Shown in pieces: positions 41,806 to 51,285 of a stretch of 64,000 nucleotides of DNA. Both the position numbers and the translations under genes were made by a program. The DNA lies in NCBI GenBank assembly GCA_018654845.1, contig JABIKU010000002.1:1-64000 (forward strand), read 5' to 3'. The stretch is from Methanobacteriota archaeon. Lineage in GTDB: Archaea > Thermoplasmatota > Poseidoniia > Poseidoniales > Thalassarchaeaceae. Within the stretch, counting starts at the first letter, position 1; each line of letters starts with the position of its first letter. The notes under the pieces were generated by a model. The model was given only the letters and a program-made list of their open reading frames with translations. It ran no database searches and was not told the DNA's origin.

Positions 41806-42726
41806 TCAGGCTTCGATTTCTGTATTCTCAGCACGTCCAAATAGAGTTACAGCGATGATTGCAGAGAAAATCAAAAACATTCCTAATGCCTGTTGCGTAG
41901 AGGGTTGTTCTGAAAGCAAGAGAATACCCCATAAAATGGTAAGAATCGGTTGAAGAAGAACTGCAAATGATGTATGGGCAGCAGGGAGGCGAGGGAGTGC
42001 ATAGGTAATCGCTATCCAACCTATAACTTGGCAAGAAAGTGCGAGAATTAGTAACCAACCATGACCTGGAAATGTAATTGAAAAGTCTAGAGGTTCAATC
42101 CCACTGCTTGATAATGGCAAAAGGCCGACTAAAAGTATACCACTGGCAGCGCCGGCTGTAGCGTCTAGTTGGAGATTTACTGATGGCGCTTGGACGCGAT
42201 TGGAGTACCTATAGAGAATTAAGAAAGACGAGTAGAATATTGCTGCAAACACACCTCCTATTACTCCTTTCACTGGATCTGAACCGTATGGATTCTCATC
42301 CCAAATTCCTGAAATTAACAGTAACCCGAGCATAACGATCGGTAGAGCAAAGAGAATGTAGCGATTTGGTCTCTCTCCAAACAGCCACCAACTTGCTAAT
42401 GTTACGATAATAACTTGTGAATTACCAATCATGGTAGCAATTCCGCTTCCAATGAAATCTATAGCACTGTGGTATCCAAGGAAATCAATGGCGAGCAGAA
42501 CTCCGGCTCCAAAGGCCAGCATACGATCTCGTCTATTTCGTAAATCGTTACGTTTCAGTAACCAAACTAATGCTGCGAGCATCGGCAATGCGTAGAACAT
42601 TCGAAAGAATGCCCCGGTTAACGGCGCTGTGTCAGATTGAATGTACAATAGCGGAGCAAAAGAAATCAGAGTAGCTCCTGCTAAAGCGATAACCATGGTT
42701 CGACGGTCTTCCCTGACCGCTGTCAT
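41806..42726 (-). CDS. EamA/DMT-superfamily transporter
   Basis: A 306-residue membrane protein with about ten hydrophobic helices and the internal two-fold repeat of the drug/metabolite transporter superfamily. PLTGAFFRMFYALP and the later LPAAHTSFAVLLQPILTILWGILLLSEQPS (quoted here in two parts of the EamA halves) are typical. GAVLLAIDFLGYHSA-like and NSQVIIVTLASWWLFGERPN segments mark the end of the first half. Substrate cannot be predicted; amino acids or metabolites are common. The ATG at 42726 follows a GAGGTG ribosome binding site. It lies nine bases after the glutaredoxin gene. Confidence 0.88.
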   Translation of the reverse strand: MTAVREDRRTMVIALAGATLISFAPLLYIQSDTAPLTGAFFRMFYALPMLAALVWLLKRNDLRNRRDRMLAFGAGVLLAIDFLGYHSAIDFIGSGIATMIGNSQVIIVTLASWWLFGERPNRYILFALPIVMLGLLLISGIWDENPYGSDPVKGVIGGVFAAIFYSSFLILYRYSNRVQAPSVNLQLDATAGAASGILLVGLLPLSSSGIEPLDFSITFPGHGWLLILALSCQVIGWIAITYALPRLPAAHTSFAVLLQPILTILWGILLLSEQPSTQQALGMFLIFSAIIAVTLFGRAENTEIEA

Positions 42727-42735
42727 ATGAGCACC

Positions 42736-43062
42736 TCAGTTTGATTTCTCGCTACTAATCATCTCTTGCAATTCGCCGCTTTCATACATTTCCAGAGCGA
42801 TGTCTGAACCACCAATCAGTTCTCCGTGAATGTAAATTTGTGGCATTGTTGGAAAATCTGCCCAAGCACAAACCGAAGGTATAGCCCTAGGATCGGTGAG
42901 AATATTGACGGAGGCAAATGGCACGCCAACTTGTTGCAGAACCTTTGCCGCACGATTGCTAAAACCACATCGCGGTTCTTCTGGCGTACCTTTCATAAAT
43001 AGGACGATTGAATGTTCGTCAACGATTGCTTGCAATTCTTCTGGTGTCCAATTAAAACTCAT
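42736..43062 (-). CDS. Monothiol glutaredoxin, Grx4 type
   Basis: An iron-sulfur cluster carrier with the single-cysteine active site: FMKGTPEEPRCGFSNRA carries the CGFS motif, followed by FPTMPQIYIHGELIGGSDI, the glutathione-binding TVP-like and GG-D segments. ATG at 43062 has an AAGGAG ribosome binding site eight bases upstream, inside the end of the bolA-like gene. A GTG at 43071 is the longer alternative. Grx4 proteins hold a [2Fe-2S] cluster as dimers or with BolA partners, and the adjacent BolA gene fits exactly. Confidence 0.92.
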   Translation of the reverse strand: MSFNWTPEELQAIVDEHSIVLFMKGTPEEPRCGFSNRAAKVLQQVGVPFASVNILTDPRAIPSVCAWADFPTMPQIYIHGELIGGSDIALEMYESGELQEMISSEKSN

Positions 43063-43067
43063 AATAT

Positions 43068-43394
43068 TCACTCCTTTTTCTCTCTTCGAATATGAATTCC
43101 GAAAAATTCTGTTTCTTTCCCCTTATGTGGATCAAACTTGGTTTCTCCCAATGCTGTTTCTTGATCTGGAGTCATGCACTTTAGGTCAAGTGCGTGTACG
43201 GTATTTGTCACAATATACTGTTTGAAATGCGCGAGTATTGGGCGTTGACGTTGCAACGGACGTTGACCTTCATAAGATTGTGAAATTACTCTAACGTGAA
43301 AGTGATCGCCTGTTCCGTGTAAATCAGTGGCTTCGATGATGGCGCTTGGAACAACTTTGCCAACCTCATCAACCACCCACTGCTCTGTTACCAT
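43068..43394 (-). CDS. BolA-family protein
   Basis: A 108-residue BolA fold: DLHGTGDHFHVRVISQSYEG, then LQRQRPILAHFKQYI, then VHALDLKCMTPDQ, matching the family order G-HF-V-V-S-F-G, R-R, IHAL-L-T. The histidine in the loop region (DHFHV) and the conserved HAL histidine could ligate a shared cluster with Grx4. Its stop overlaps the longer start of the Grx4 gene, so the pair is cotranscribed. The Grx-BolA pair is known from bacteria and eukaryotes as iron-sulfur trafficking partners. The C-terminal 25 residues are extra. Confidence 0.85.
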   Translation of the reverse strand: MVTEQWVVDEVGKVVPSAIIEATDLHGTGDHFHVRVISQSYEGQRPLQRQRPILAHFKQYIVTNTVHALDLKCMTPDQETALGETKFDPHKGKETEFFGIHIRREKKE

Positions 43395-43462
43395 ACAACC
43401 TGTTGCTGAGGTAGGTATGTTTTGAATGCTCGCAGTAAGTTCATAGAAGAAGAAATTATGTT

Positions 43463-44164
43463 CTATGATAATATTCCGAGGGCATCATTGATTTCTGCAA
43501 GATTTTCTTTGATTGTACCATTATCATTAATGAGGCCACTACCGATAACTGCCACCTCGATTCCCCACTCGGAAACCTGAGCTGAATTGTGATATTTGAT
43601 GCCGCCATCAATCATCAATTTCGTCTTACGACCACCAGCAGCAATTTGTTCATCGATTGCCGTACGAAATTGTCTAACCTTTCCTTCCATTTCTGCCATG
43701 AACGATTGACCACCCATTCCAGGTACTACCGACATTACAAGAACGAGGTCTAAATCGGCTAAAAATGGTAAAATCATATCGGCAGAAGTAGCTGGATTTA
43801 GCACCGCCCCTGCTTGACATCCGGCCTCTTGTAAATTTTTAATCAAGGCCGGAAAATCATCGACTGCTTCAACATGAGCAATTACCAAATCGACTCCTGC
43901 GTCGACATACTGCGGCCATGTTTCTTCTGCGTTAGTCACCATCAAATGGCAATCAATAAAAATATCCTTACCAACTCGATTACGCACGGATCTGATTAGA
44001 GCCGGCCCAAATGTAATCGTTTTATTTACTACCCAATTTCCATCCATTACGTCGAGATGAATCCACTCAATTCCAGCATCAATCGCTTCATCAAGTGTTT
44101 TGCCCAGCGCTGCATAATCGGCTGTCAAAATACTCGGGGCGACCTGCATCTTCGGCATCCTCAT
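43463..44164 (-). CDS. rpe: Ribulose-phosphate 3-epimerase
   Basis: Interconverts ribulose 5-phosphate and xylulose 5-phosphate in the pentose phosphate pathway. The 233-residue TIM barrel begins VAPSILTADYAALG, has WIHLDVMDGNWVVNKTITFGP (metal histidine and aspartate), DCHLMV, VMSVVPGMGGQSFM, and LMIDGGIKYHN, the second metal aspartate and phosphate loop, in order. The ATG start lies at about residue 4 of the open frame or at 44164. It has its own promoter region shared divergently with thioredoxin. Confidence 0.93.
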   Translation of the reverse strand: MRMPKMQVAPSILTADYAALGKTLDEAIDAGIEWIHLDVMDGNWVVNKTITFGPALIRSVRNRVGKDIFIDCHLMVTNAEETWPQYVDAGVDLVIAHVEAVDDFPALIKNLQEAGCQAGAVLNPATSADMILPFLADLDLVLVMSVVPGMGGQSFMAEMEGKVRQFRTAIDEQIAAGGRKTKLMIDGGIKYHNSAQVSEWGIEVAVIGSGLINDNGTIKENLAEINDALGILS

Positions 44165-44227
44165 TCGGTCGGGAGAGGTGACTACTTCTCAATCATTATG
44201 CTGGAGTAAAGAGAATGTTACCATTTT

Positions 44228-44240
44228 CATTTATATTAAT
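44228..44240. promoter_or_regulatory. TATA-like element between rpe and thioredoxin genes
   Basis: TTTATATTAA around 44230-44239 is the best TATA-like sequence in this 155-base divergent gap. Rightward transcription would begin near 44258, giving the thioredoxin gene a leader of about 70 bases. Leftward use for rpe is also possible. Confidence 0.4.
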
Positions 44241-44328
44241 TTCATAATGTTTTCTTTTAGAAATAGTGAAAGTTTGAACAAATTGTTCATAGAACAGTGG
44301 TCATCCGGAGTGAATATAGGTGAGTAAA

Positions 44329-44646
44329 ATGGGAAGAGTAGTTAACGCAAGTGATGCGGATTATGATATGGTAACAAAGAGTTCCGAGTGGGTATTAGTC
44401 GACTTCTGGGCACCATGGTGTGGACCTTGCAAAATGATTGCGCCATCTCTTGAGCAAATCGCTAACGAACGCGATATTACAATCGCTAAAGTCAACACCG
44501 ATGCTAATCAATTAAAAATGGGCCAATTTGGCTTCCGTGGAATTCCTGCACTGGTTCTCTACCATAATGGTCAACCTATAGATCAACAGACTGGAGCTTT
44601 GCCAAAGGCTGGTTTCGATGATTGGTTAAACCGCCACATGAAATAA
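44329..44646 (+). CDS. Thioredoxin
   Basis: A 105-residue thioredoxin with DFWAPWCGPCKMIAPSLEQIA holding the WCGPC active site and the buried aspartate, KVNTDANQ, and FRGIPALVLYHNG with the cis-proline. ATG at 44329 follows AGGTGA by five bases and is preferred; the open frame has a GTG at 44320 that overlaps the ribosome binding site. A general cytoplasmic disulfide reductase. It is convergent with the STAND ATPase gene. Confidence 0.95.
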   Translation: MGRVVNASDADYDMVTKSSEWVLVDFWAPWCGPCKMIAPSLEQIANERDITIAKVNTDANQLKMGQFGFRGIPALVLYHNGQPIDQQTGALPKAGFDDWLNRHMK

Positions 44647-44647
44647 T

Positions 44648-46195
44648 TCAGATTACTTCTGAAAGACGCTTTGCTCTCTCTTCATGGGGCGCGCCTACTT
44701 CACGAAGCAAGCGCGAACGCAATGCTTCGTGTAACCACATTCCGTCTTCTAATTCAAGCATCAAGCCGCGCTCGAGCAAATTTGCTGGGGGCTCCCCATC
44801 ATACTCTGCTGCTTTTGCAAGAGCGCCCCATGGTACCGGACGGTCGGCAACTGCGAGAAGAGCGAGAAGGTCGCGGTGATCCTTTGGTAACACGTCAAGG
44901 ATTTCTTCATCGAGAAAACGAAGCCAATCTGCATGAAGTGTTTTACCGTATAATTCTAACAATTCAACTGCCAAAGGGTGACCGCCCGTCACTCGATGAA
45001 TCTCTTCAGCGGGTGCATCATCTGGTAAATCAAGAAAGTTAATCCACTCAGCAATTTCATTAAGAGTTAAGCCGGTTAGAACCAATTCTTCTACCCGACT
45101 TCTAGTATGGACATCGCGTCGGTCATAAAATGCTAAATTCGTTCGACTAATCAGCAATAATCTAACTGATGTTACTTCTGCTATCTGTAATAATGCACCG
45201 AAAAGATGAGTTCCTTCGGCTCCGATATTATGGACGTCGTCCAATAATATGAGTAAACCGTCCAAATCATCTTTGCGCAGATTTTTTTCATCGTTTAAAT
45301 GAGCGATTAACCGGCGCCGAAATACATCCAAATTCAACCCAGCACCAGGTTTCAATGGCAATGATTCGAGAATCCCATATGGATCCTCAGCTTCACCTTC
45401 AGAACCAATTCCAAGCCGGTGAAGCAAACTCGTAGCAATACCCAATGGAGTGTCCCATGGCTGACAAGGATAATACATGACTTCTAGGTTTGGCGAAAGG
45501 CGAAGAATATCATCTACCCAATGAGAGAGAAGCGTAGTCTTACCACAACCAGCGATGCCGGAAAGCACGAACATTGGTGTCGAAGAATTATACCACGAAT
45601 TGAGTCGTGATTTTTCATCTGTTCGTCCGTGAACCGTTCTGGTTTCTGGCGGCCGAATGTGATATGTTGAATGAGCACCTGACAGAAGTGTGAGTGAACC
45701 TGGTTTACTGGTTGGTGTAGATTCTGAGCGTATGATTGTGCCAAATCGAATATCACCAAAATTCAGTACGCCCTCATGTTGGGCGTGCATTAATACCTGT
45801 AGCAAAGTCAGGCCAGTTTGAAGATGTACAGCGGCTTTATCTGCACGGATTTCCAAAAGATTGCCTTCGCGCTCACGGATTAAAATCATCATACTACGAA
45901 GCTTTTCAATCCGATTTCTAGCCTCTGTTCGACCTTCATCAGTCAACTGCCAAGTCTTCTGCCGTCGCTCATCTCCTCTGATTGTACGAGTATATTCACT
46001 AACGAGCCCATCTTGAATTAATTCACGCATTGTTCGGGACACATTAGGAGGATGAAGAGCACAAACTTCAGCGATACCCGGTCTGGTCATTTCGAAACTG
46101 ACCAGATAGTGATCCGCTTGGTGATCTTGTTCCCAAAGATGCAACAATACACGGTCGGCGACGGCGACATTGATTCTCACATCGCCCCTCGCCAT
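44648..46195 (-). CDS. STAND-type P-loop ATPase with N-terminal winged helix
   Basis: Looks like a signal-responsive transcription regulator. Residues about 12-115 are a winged helix-turn-helix of MarR/PadR style (HPPNVSRTMRELIQDGLVSEY, then a basic wing). Residues about 130-200 are a linker region. GIAGCGKTTLLSHW at 212-226 is the Walker A, LLILLDDVHNIG the Walker B, and VRLLLISRTNL the sensor region. GGHPLAVELLELYG is the conserved GxPLA motif of STAND ATPases. A second winged helix lies at the C-terminus (LLALLAVADRPVPWGALAKAAEY and after). Unlike many STAND proteins it lacks a repeat sensor, so the ligand is unclear. Confidence 0.8.
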   Translation of the reverse strand: MARGDVRINVAVADRVLLHLWEQDHQADHYLVSFEMTRPGIAEVCALHPPNVSRTMRELIQDGLVSEYTRTIRGDERRQKTWQLTDEGRTEARNRIEKLRSMMILIREREGNLLEIRADKAAVHLQTGLTLLQVLMHAQHEGVLNFGDIRFGTIIRSESTPTSKPGSLTLLSGAHSTYHIRPPETRTVHGRTDEKSRLNSWYNSSTPMFVLSGIAGCGKTTLLSHWVDDILRLSPNLEVMYYPCQPWDTPLGIATSLLHRLGIGSEGEAEDPYGILESLPLKPGAGLNLDVFRRRLIAHLNDEKNLRKDDLDGLLILLDDVHNIGAEGTHLFGALLQIAEVTSVRLLLISRTNLAFYDRRDVHTRSRVEELVLTGLTLNEIAEWINFLDLPDDAPAEEIHRVTGGHPLAVELLELYGKTLHADWLRFLDEEILDVLPKDHRDLLALLAVADRPVPWGALAKAAEYDGEPPANLLERGLMLELEDGMWLHEALRSRLLREVGAPHEERAKRLSEVI

Positions 46196-46255
46196 CGCCT
46201 CTGCGTAGACAAAACAGGCATCAAGAGTTCGGGCATCTGTTGAGGTGGATTCAAC

Positions 46256-48127
46256 TCATTCTTCTGGAGCACATTGGGGATATTCTGTCTGCATCGGAGG
46301 TGAAAATAAATCATCACAATCGCGTTGAACGACAGATAAGCTTAGCACGCTTGTTGTATCTAACGCCAAAGTAACCGGTAGAATTGAAACTGGGCTTGGA
46401 ACATAATCCTCACCCGTTTGAGTAATAATCAAATGAATTCCATCATCAGCAGGAATTACAACATCCATCCCGAAAAATTCCATTTTTGCCACAACGGTTT
46501 CACCGGGTGAAAGTGTTTCTCCGTCCTTTCCACCATCATGGAATCGCAAATCCATAACAGCATGACCGAGGTGCATACCAGTGCTTGCTTGAACCATTTC
46601 AACGAAGAGATGGCCACTGGTTGCTAAGAGTGAAATCGTTGCAGTTACATGGAATGTCGGTGTGCCAACAATTCTCGTTTCATATTCAAAAAATGGACAT
46701 TCCATACGTAATTCAGAGGTAGCAGTGACCGTTTCTCCACCACCTATAATCGAACAATCATCCATTGTATATGGCAACCAAATTTGGTCGAGAGGAGGAT
46801 AAGAATCTTCGACTCGCCAGCCGCCTATATTATCTTGTATCTCAGCAATTAATCGTGGCTGAGGACCTTCGTTCTTTAGATAGAAATCAAACCACTCCAA
46901 AAGGTCATCAGCCCAATCCCAACGCAGTGTGAACGGTAATGCTTCAGCACCCCTGCCGCTGCTCAATCCTTCGTGACCACTTCGTCGGTCGGGGTAATCA
47001 TGCCCCCATTGGCCATACAATCCTTTGACATCAAAACCAGCATCTCGGAGAAGTTGATGGGTCGGGAATGCCATATGTGGATCGACATTCCAATCTTGCA
47101 TACCGTGAACGATATACACTGAGCCGTTGTAATTCGCTAAAGCACGGTCGAGAAAAGTTCGCTCTTCCCAGTAATCGCTACCAGTCCAACCCAAATTATC
47201 GCCGGTAATATAAGCACCTGGACCCGCATAATAGCCCTCCAAATAGCCTTCACAAATATTTTCAACATCTTCCAGATCACCATCGATTCCGAAGTTTCCA
47301 TAGACGCCATTGTGCATTATCGCACCACGAGCTTCCATGCTGCCATTACGCCACATTAAGTCATGAGCGCCAATTAAACCAGACATCGGCACAATGGTCT
47401 TGAGATATTGAGAACCCATCGCTGCCGCTTCCCAAGGAGTCGATCCGTCGTATGATTTTCCGATGATGCCGACGGCACCATTTGAGAACGGTGCTTGACC
47501 GAGATATTCTACTGCAGCGTGAATTCCTTCCTGTTCATCATAGCCCATTAAATCCATACAATGATTTGATTCGCCTGTACCAAATACGCTAATCTGGGCA
47601 ACACCATAACCGTGTGGAACGAAATTTTCGATAAGAAAACGACCTAAGCGATCTGCGGGAGTTAGAGCATCTACATCACCATCATCATAATATGGGCCTA
47701 TTTCAGACAAAATCGGAACTTTACATTCGTCAGCAATTTCAGCTGAGTCATAATCACACCCTTCGATAATAGGTAACCACAATCCCATGTGAACTTCTGC
47801 TCCACCAGTCACCCCCGCTCCTCCATCAGAAACTGAAATTGCAGGGACTGGGATGTAAATCGAGCGAGCTTCACCAATTCCATATGAACCATTAATCGAT
47901 ACTCGACTGAAAACATCATCATCGCGATAAACCAAATTTGCTCGGTTTTCGACTGCAGGAAGCCAATGTTCCCCCTCTTCCTCGCCACTGGTCAAAACCT
48001 CACTGCCAAAGCAACCCGAAAGGGTCGGCATAAGCAGAATTAGAATGAGTAGCAAACTCAATGATTGGCCTTTCACGCGCTTCGCGCGTCTTAGACCACT
48101 CAAGACTGTTCTGATGTAGAGAGTCAA
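46256..48127 (-). CDS. Secreted lipoprotein of the CocE/NonD, X-Pro dipeptidyl-peptidase (S15) family
   Basis: A 623-residue exported hydrolase. Residues about 20-36 are hydrophobic and LSGC at 36-39 is a lipobox, so Cys39 is probably lipidated at the outer face. [17 protein letters not shown] around residue 225 is the nucleophile elbow (G-K-S-Y-x-G) of the S15/CocE family. The acid lies in [12 protein letters not shown] and the histidine in GQWGHDYPD. The C-terminal 200 residues form the jelly-roll domain of the family (WLPYTMDD onward). Likely to cleave peptides or esters outside the cell. It sits 29 bases after the sialidase-like gene, so the two may be cotranscribed. Confidence 0.88.
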   Translation of the reverse strand: MTLYIRTVLSGLRRAKRVKGQSLSLLLILILLMPTLSGCFGSEVLTSGEEEGEHWLPAVENRANLVYRDDDVFSRVSINGSYGIGEARSIYIPVPAISVSDGGAGVTGGAEVHMGLWLPIIEGCDYDSAEIADECKVPILSEIGPYYDDGDVDALTPADRLGRFLIENFVPHGYGVAQISVFGTGESNHCMDLMGYDEQEGIHAAVEYLGQAPFSNGAVGIIGKSYDGSTPWEAAAMGSQYLKTIVPMSGLIGAHDLMWRNGSMEARGAIMHNGVYGNFGIDGDLEDVENICEGYLEGYYAGPGAYITGDNLGWTGSDYWEERTFLDRALANYNGSVYIVHGMQDWNVDPHMAFPTHQLLRDAGFDVKGLYGQWGHDYPDRRSGHEGLSSGRGAEALPFTLRWDWADDLLEWFDFYLKNEGPQPRLIAEIQDNIGGWRVEDSYPPLDQIWLPYTMDDCSIIGGGETVTATSELRMECPFFEYETRIVGTPTFHVTATISLLATSGHLFVEMVQASTGMHLGHAVMDLRFHDGGKDGETLSPGETVVAKMEFFGMDVVIPADDGIHLIITQTGEDYVPSPVSILPVTLALDTTSVLSLSVVQRDCDDLFSPPMQTEYPQCAPEE

Positions 48128-48156
48128 TGAATTAAGACTAGTATCATACCTGGTGA

Positions 48157-49773
48157 TTAATCTAATCTAATCTCGGCACTGACGAATTTGATGTAGCGCT
48201 GTTCCTCATTCTCCTCAAACGGATGCGGGCCAATATTCTGCTGGTAAGCGATACCGAGACGAGTTCCGTCTGCACTGATCACCGTTTCGAAAAAATCATG
48301 CAAAGCGTGTGTATCTCCTTCAGCCTCCTCGTAAGCAGTTACTGTGTGTAGCGGAGTAGGGTCAGCGACAGAGAATACCCAAGAGTCATTTTCCTGAGGG
48401 CTTTGAAGGGCTCCAGCGTAAAGGAACCATTGCTTGCCAGCGGTATAATCATCCTCACTTGCATTTTGATTGAAATCAAGACCGTAAAAGGCAATAGACA
48501 TCACATCATTATCTGAAATTGAAACAAATGGATACATGCTTATTCCACGCTCAAAAGGAGTGATTTCCCAAGATGACCAGTTCAATCCTCTGTCATATGA
48601 AACAGCGATCCACATATCCCATGGTCCAGTTCCACCATCTGGACAATCTGCCCAAATTACTGCAACTGTCCCGTTCTCGTTGGTTTCAACGACAGGGTAG
48701 CCTTCGGGGCAGTTTCCATTTCTCGGACCGAGTTCGATGGGAGTCTGCCAGGTGCCATCTGATGGGCTTGGACCAGTCCCCCTTCCGTAATCATCAGAAA
48801 TTCGAATTTGCACTGTTCCGCTGTTTGAATCAGCACTCTCTTGTGCGACGTAAACATAGGTTCCATTTTGTTCGGAGGCAATTGTCGACCAACCACCGGG
48901 CATTGCATAACACTGGCTAAATGATGCGCCACCATTTTCTGAATGATAGTACCAGTAGCGACCACTATCTCCACTGCATTCAGGTGGACTCGCTCCTGAA
49001 TTCCCAAGGTAGTGAACGATGCCATCTCCTTGGGCAGCAACCCACGGTCTGTCATCAGCTGCCATCGTGTTCATTCGGTCACAAATGCCACCTTCGTAGA
49101 TATTTCCACCATCGATGAATTTGTGCCACCAATTATCTTCCAAAGTAGTGTCGAGATAGTATATCACATCCTCTCCATCGACTGCAATATCACCTTCATC
49201 ACCGAGGCATTCCGAGCCACCGGCGAGGTAATTTGCAGTCAAATGATTGCCCGGAGTAGGATCGAAATTATCACCCGGGCTCCAAGTCAAACCTCCATCA
49301 TTCGAAATCCAAAACCAACTGGCCCAATAATCCCAAGATGTATCACGACCTTCTTCACACGCATACCATAATCCAAGATCTCCACCAAGAATTGGCCCGA
49401 AAGGAGTCGCTTCACCGCCCCAGCGCAGATCTTTGTGGGCGGTGATGAACATATTTCCCTCCGAATCCATAGCAAGGCTCGGCTCGTAACCGATACCAAA
49501 TTCTGGTAAATCTTGGCCATTAGATTCATCGATACACTCTTCCGCACGCGGCATAAAAACCGCCTCATTCCATTCAAGATCGAGGGCATTTCGTTGCCTA
49601 TCGTCATCTTTGATGATGAAATTCGTAGAAATCGACATGAGTGAAGCTGCAAGGACGATAGTGACGACAACAATAGCCGAAATACTGCCAATTACAAAGC
49701 GATGACGAAAGAATGTGCGCAGATCGCTGGCCGTTTCAAAAACAGCCCAGGCACCCTCAATTAGCTCGCGCAT
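48157..49773 (-). CDS. Membrane-anchored sialidase/BNR-repeat-like protein
   Basis: A 538-residue protein with one membrane helix at about 27-49 and the rest outside. BNR (Asp-box) phrases occur several times: [27 protein letters not shown], which mark the blades of sialidase-fold six-bladed propellers. Numerous Cys and Trp residues suggest disulfide-stabilised blades. I do not see the full arginine triad of true sialidases, so it may bind or cut glycans or simply be a propeller scaffold. It precedes the S15-like lipoprotein gene. Confidence 0.75.
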   Translation of the reverse strand: MRELIEGAWAVFETASDLRTFFRHRFVIGSISAIVVVTIVLAASLMSISTNFIIKDDDRQRNALDLEWNEAVFMPRAEECIDESNGQDLPEFGIGYEPSLAMDSEGNMFITAHKDLRWGGEATPFGPILGGDLGLWYACEEGRDTSWDYWASWFWISNDGGLTWSPGDNFDPTPGNHLTANYLAGGSECLGDEGDIAVDGEDVIYYLDTTLEDNWWHKFIDGGNIYEGGICDRMNTMAADDRPWVAAQGDGIVHYLGNSGASPPECSGDSGRYWYYHSENGGASFSQCYAMPGGWSTIASEQNGTYVYVAQESADSNSGTVQIRISDDYGRGTGPSPSDGTWQTPIELGPRNGNCPEGYPVVETNENGTVAVIWADCPDGGTGPWDMWIAVSYDRGLNWSSWEITPFERGISMYPFVSISDNDVMSIAFYGLDFNQNASEDDYTAGKQWFLYAGALQSPQENDSWVFSVADPTPLHTVTAYEEAEGDTHALHDFFETVISADGTRLGIAYQQNIGPHPFEENEEQRYIKFVSAEIRLD

Positions 49774-49849
49774 TAGCCATCCGTCAACGGTGATGTTCTA
49801 AGTGTTCGTTCATAGATGAGTTCATGAGCAGAGGCATTAAGCGATTCTC

Positions 49850-50731
49850 GTGGAGGAATCCAACCGACGGAAATTGCTACGCTTACAGCGTATGGAAGCA
49901 ACTGAAAAAGAGGTTTACCACCGCCTTGCCAAGCAACAAAGAGATCCTCTAAATGCTGCAATTCTTGAAGGAATTGCCCTTGAAGAGGAGCGACACGAAT
50001 CCATAATTGCAGAAATGACTGATGAAACAGTAAATCCGGCTATGTTTCGGGTGTGGCTACAAGTCATTTTAGCAAAATTACTTGGATTGACTTTTTCTGT
50101 CAAAATGATGGAAAAAACCGAGCGGGATATCTCAGCAGAATATCGGAAACTCGGACTTCATGATATCGCTGATGAAGAAGATGCCCATGAAGAGAAATTG
50201 ATAGAGATGCTCGAAGAAGATGCTTTGCTTTACCTCGGAAGTGTGATTCTTGGGTTGTCCGATGCATTAGTCGAACTAACTGGCGCATTAGCAGGTCTTA
50301 CTTTCGCATTTCAATCACTAAATTTGGTCGCACTGGCTGGACTTGTTACAGGTATTGCAGCATCTTTCAGCATGGCAGCATCAGAATATCTCTCTACAAA
50401 AGAAGAGTCAGATGGACGCTCCCCGTTCAAAGCGGCTGGATTTACCGGCATAGCTTACATCATCACAGTATTCTTGCTAGTAATGCCCTATTTGCTCCTA
50501 CAAGCAGATGACCCGTTTCGTTACGGTCTTGCACCACATGTCCAAGCTCTTGGTTGCACACTCGGCATCGGCTTCGCTATAATTGCAACATTCAATGGTT
50601 ATGTCGCCATCGCACAAGATGAACCTTTCAACAAGCGATTTGCAGAGATGGCGGGAATCTTAATCGTTGTCAGCGCTATTTCATTCGGAATTGGCATAGC
50701 GCTGCGTTCTTGGTTTGGCGTAGAAATATAA
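49850..50731 (+). CDS. Ferritin-like domain fused to VIT1/CCC1-family membrane transporter
   Basis: A 293-residue protein of the membrane-bound-ferritin (MbfA) layout. Residues about 8-118 are a rubrerythrin/ferritin-like four-helix domain with metal ligands in EEERHE (45-50) and DEEDAHEEK (108-116). Residues about 125-293 are the VIT1/CCC1 membrane part: GLSDALVELTGALAGL, then MAASEYLSTKEE, and three more helices. MbfA proteins export iron in bacteria; here transport of Fe(II) or Mn(II) across the membrane is the likely role (inference). The start is GTG at 49850; a later ATG at residue 15 would cut the first helix. Confidence 0.88.
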   Translation: MEESNRRKLLRLQRMEATEKEVYHRLAKQQRDPLNAAILEGIALEEERHESIIAEMTDETVNPAMFRVWLQVILAKLLGLTFSVKMMEKTERDISAEYRKLGLHDIADEEDAHEEKLIEMLEEDALLYLGSVILGLSDALVELTGALAGLTFAFQSLNLVALAGLVTGIAASFSMAASEYLSTKEESDGRSPFKAAGFTGIAYIITVFLLVMPYLLLQADDPFRYGLAPHVQALGCTLGIGFAIIATFNGYVAIAQDEPFNKRFAEMAGILIVVSAISFGIGIALRSWFGVEI

Positions 50732-50800
50732 TCGAAATACCTTCTTATTCATATTTTGACACAACACTCGACAATGTTGGATAATGTATCAACCCCTTAA

Positions 50801-50808
50801 TTTTATAT
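50801..50808 (+). promoter_or_regulatory. TATA-like promoter of the acidic repeat protein gene
   Basis: TTTTATAT at 50801-50808 lies 31-38 bases before the ATG at 50839, so transcription would start about ten bases or fewer before that ATG. This fits a leaderless or nearly leaderless transcript and favours ATG 50839 over the GTG at 50824. Confidence 0.5.
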
Positions 50809-50838
50809 CTACGAGGCTGCTGAGTGATATTGAGAAAT

Positions 50839-51276
50839 ATGAAACGGCAACAATTTGCAACCTCTATGTTAACATTAGCAATGATAACATTCGCAGGTCT
50901 TCTGATAATGTTTGTACCTGCCAAAGATAATGGCCAAGGAGCCGAGGGACAAAACTTAGGAGAAGTTACTAACCTTGATGAAACATCTTCTACGGACAAC
51001 TCCTCTACTGCTGTATCTTCATCCAGTAATCCGGAAGTTTTCGACACAGTCATGACAGATCATGATGATGATGATTGGGATGATGATGATGATTACGAAG
51101 ATGACGAAGATTCTGAAGACGAAGAAGATGACGGCGATTCAGAAGATGAGGAAGATGACGAGGATTCTGAAGACGAAGAAGATGACGGCGATTCAGAAGA
51201 TGAGGAAGATGACGAGGATTCTGAAGACGAAGAAGATGACGGCGATTCAGAAGATGACGAAGATGATGAAGACTGA
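50839..51276 (+). CDS. Exported acidic repeat protein
   Basis: About 145 residues. The first 25-30 residues are basic then hydrophobic (a signal peptide or anchor), followed by a Ser/Thr/Asn-rich spacer and a long Asp/Glu block from about residue 75 to the end. The block is three copies of an 18-residue unit (DSEDEEDDGDSEDEEDDE), encoded by a 54-base DNA repeat. Such acidic tails can bind calcium or other cations or act as a brush. It lies ten bases before the cytochrome-like gene, so the two are probably cotranscribed. No family recognised. Confidence 0.65.
   Translation: MKRQQFATSMLTLAMITFAGLLIMFVPAKDNGQGAEGQNLGEVTNLDETSSTDNSSTAVSSSSNPEVFDTVMTDHDDDDWDDDDDYEDDEDSEDEEDDGDSEDEEDDEDSEDEEDDGDSEDEEDDEDSEDEEDDGDSEDDEDDED
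51109..51270 (+). repeat. 54-base tandem repeat, three copies
   Basis: The unit starting gattctgaagac begins at 51109, 51163 and 51217; the first two copies look identical, the third diverges near its end. It encodes the Asp/Glu/Ser block of the acidic protein. All other frames across it are open as well, which is an artefact of the repeat. Confidence 0.85.
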
Positions 51277-51285
51277 GGGTTTTCA

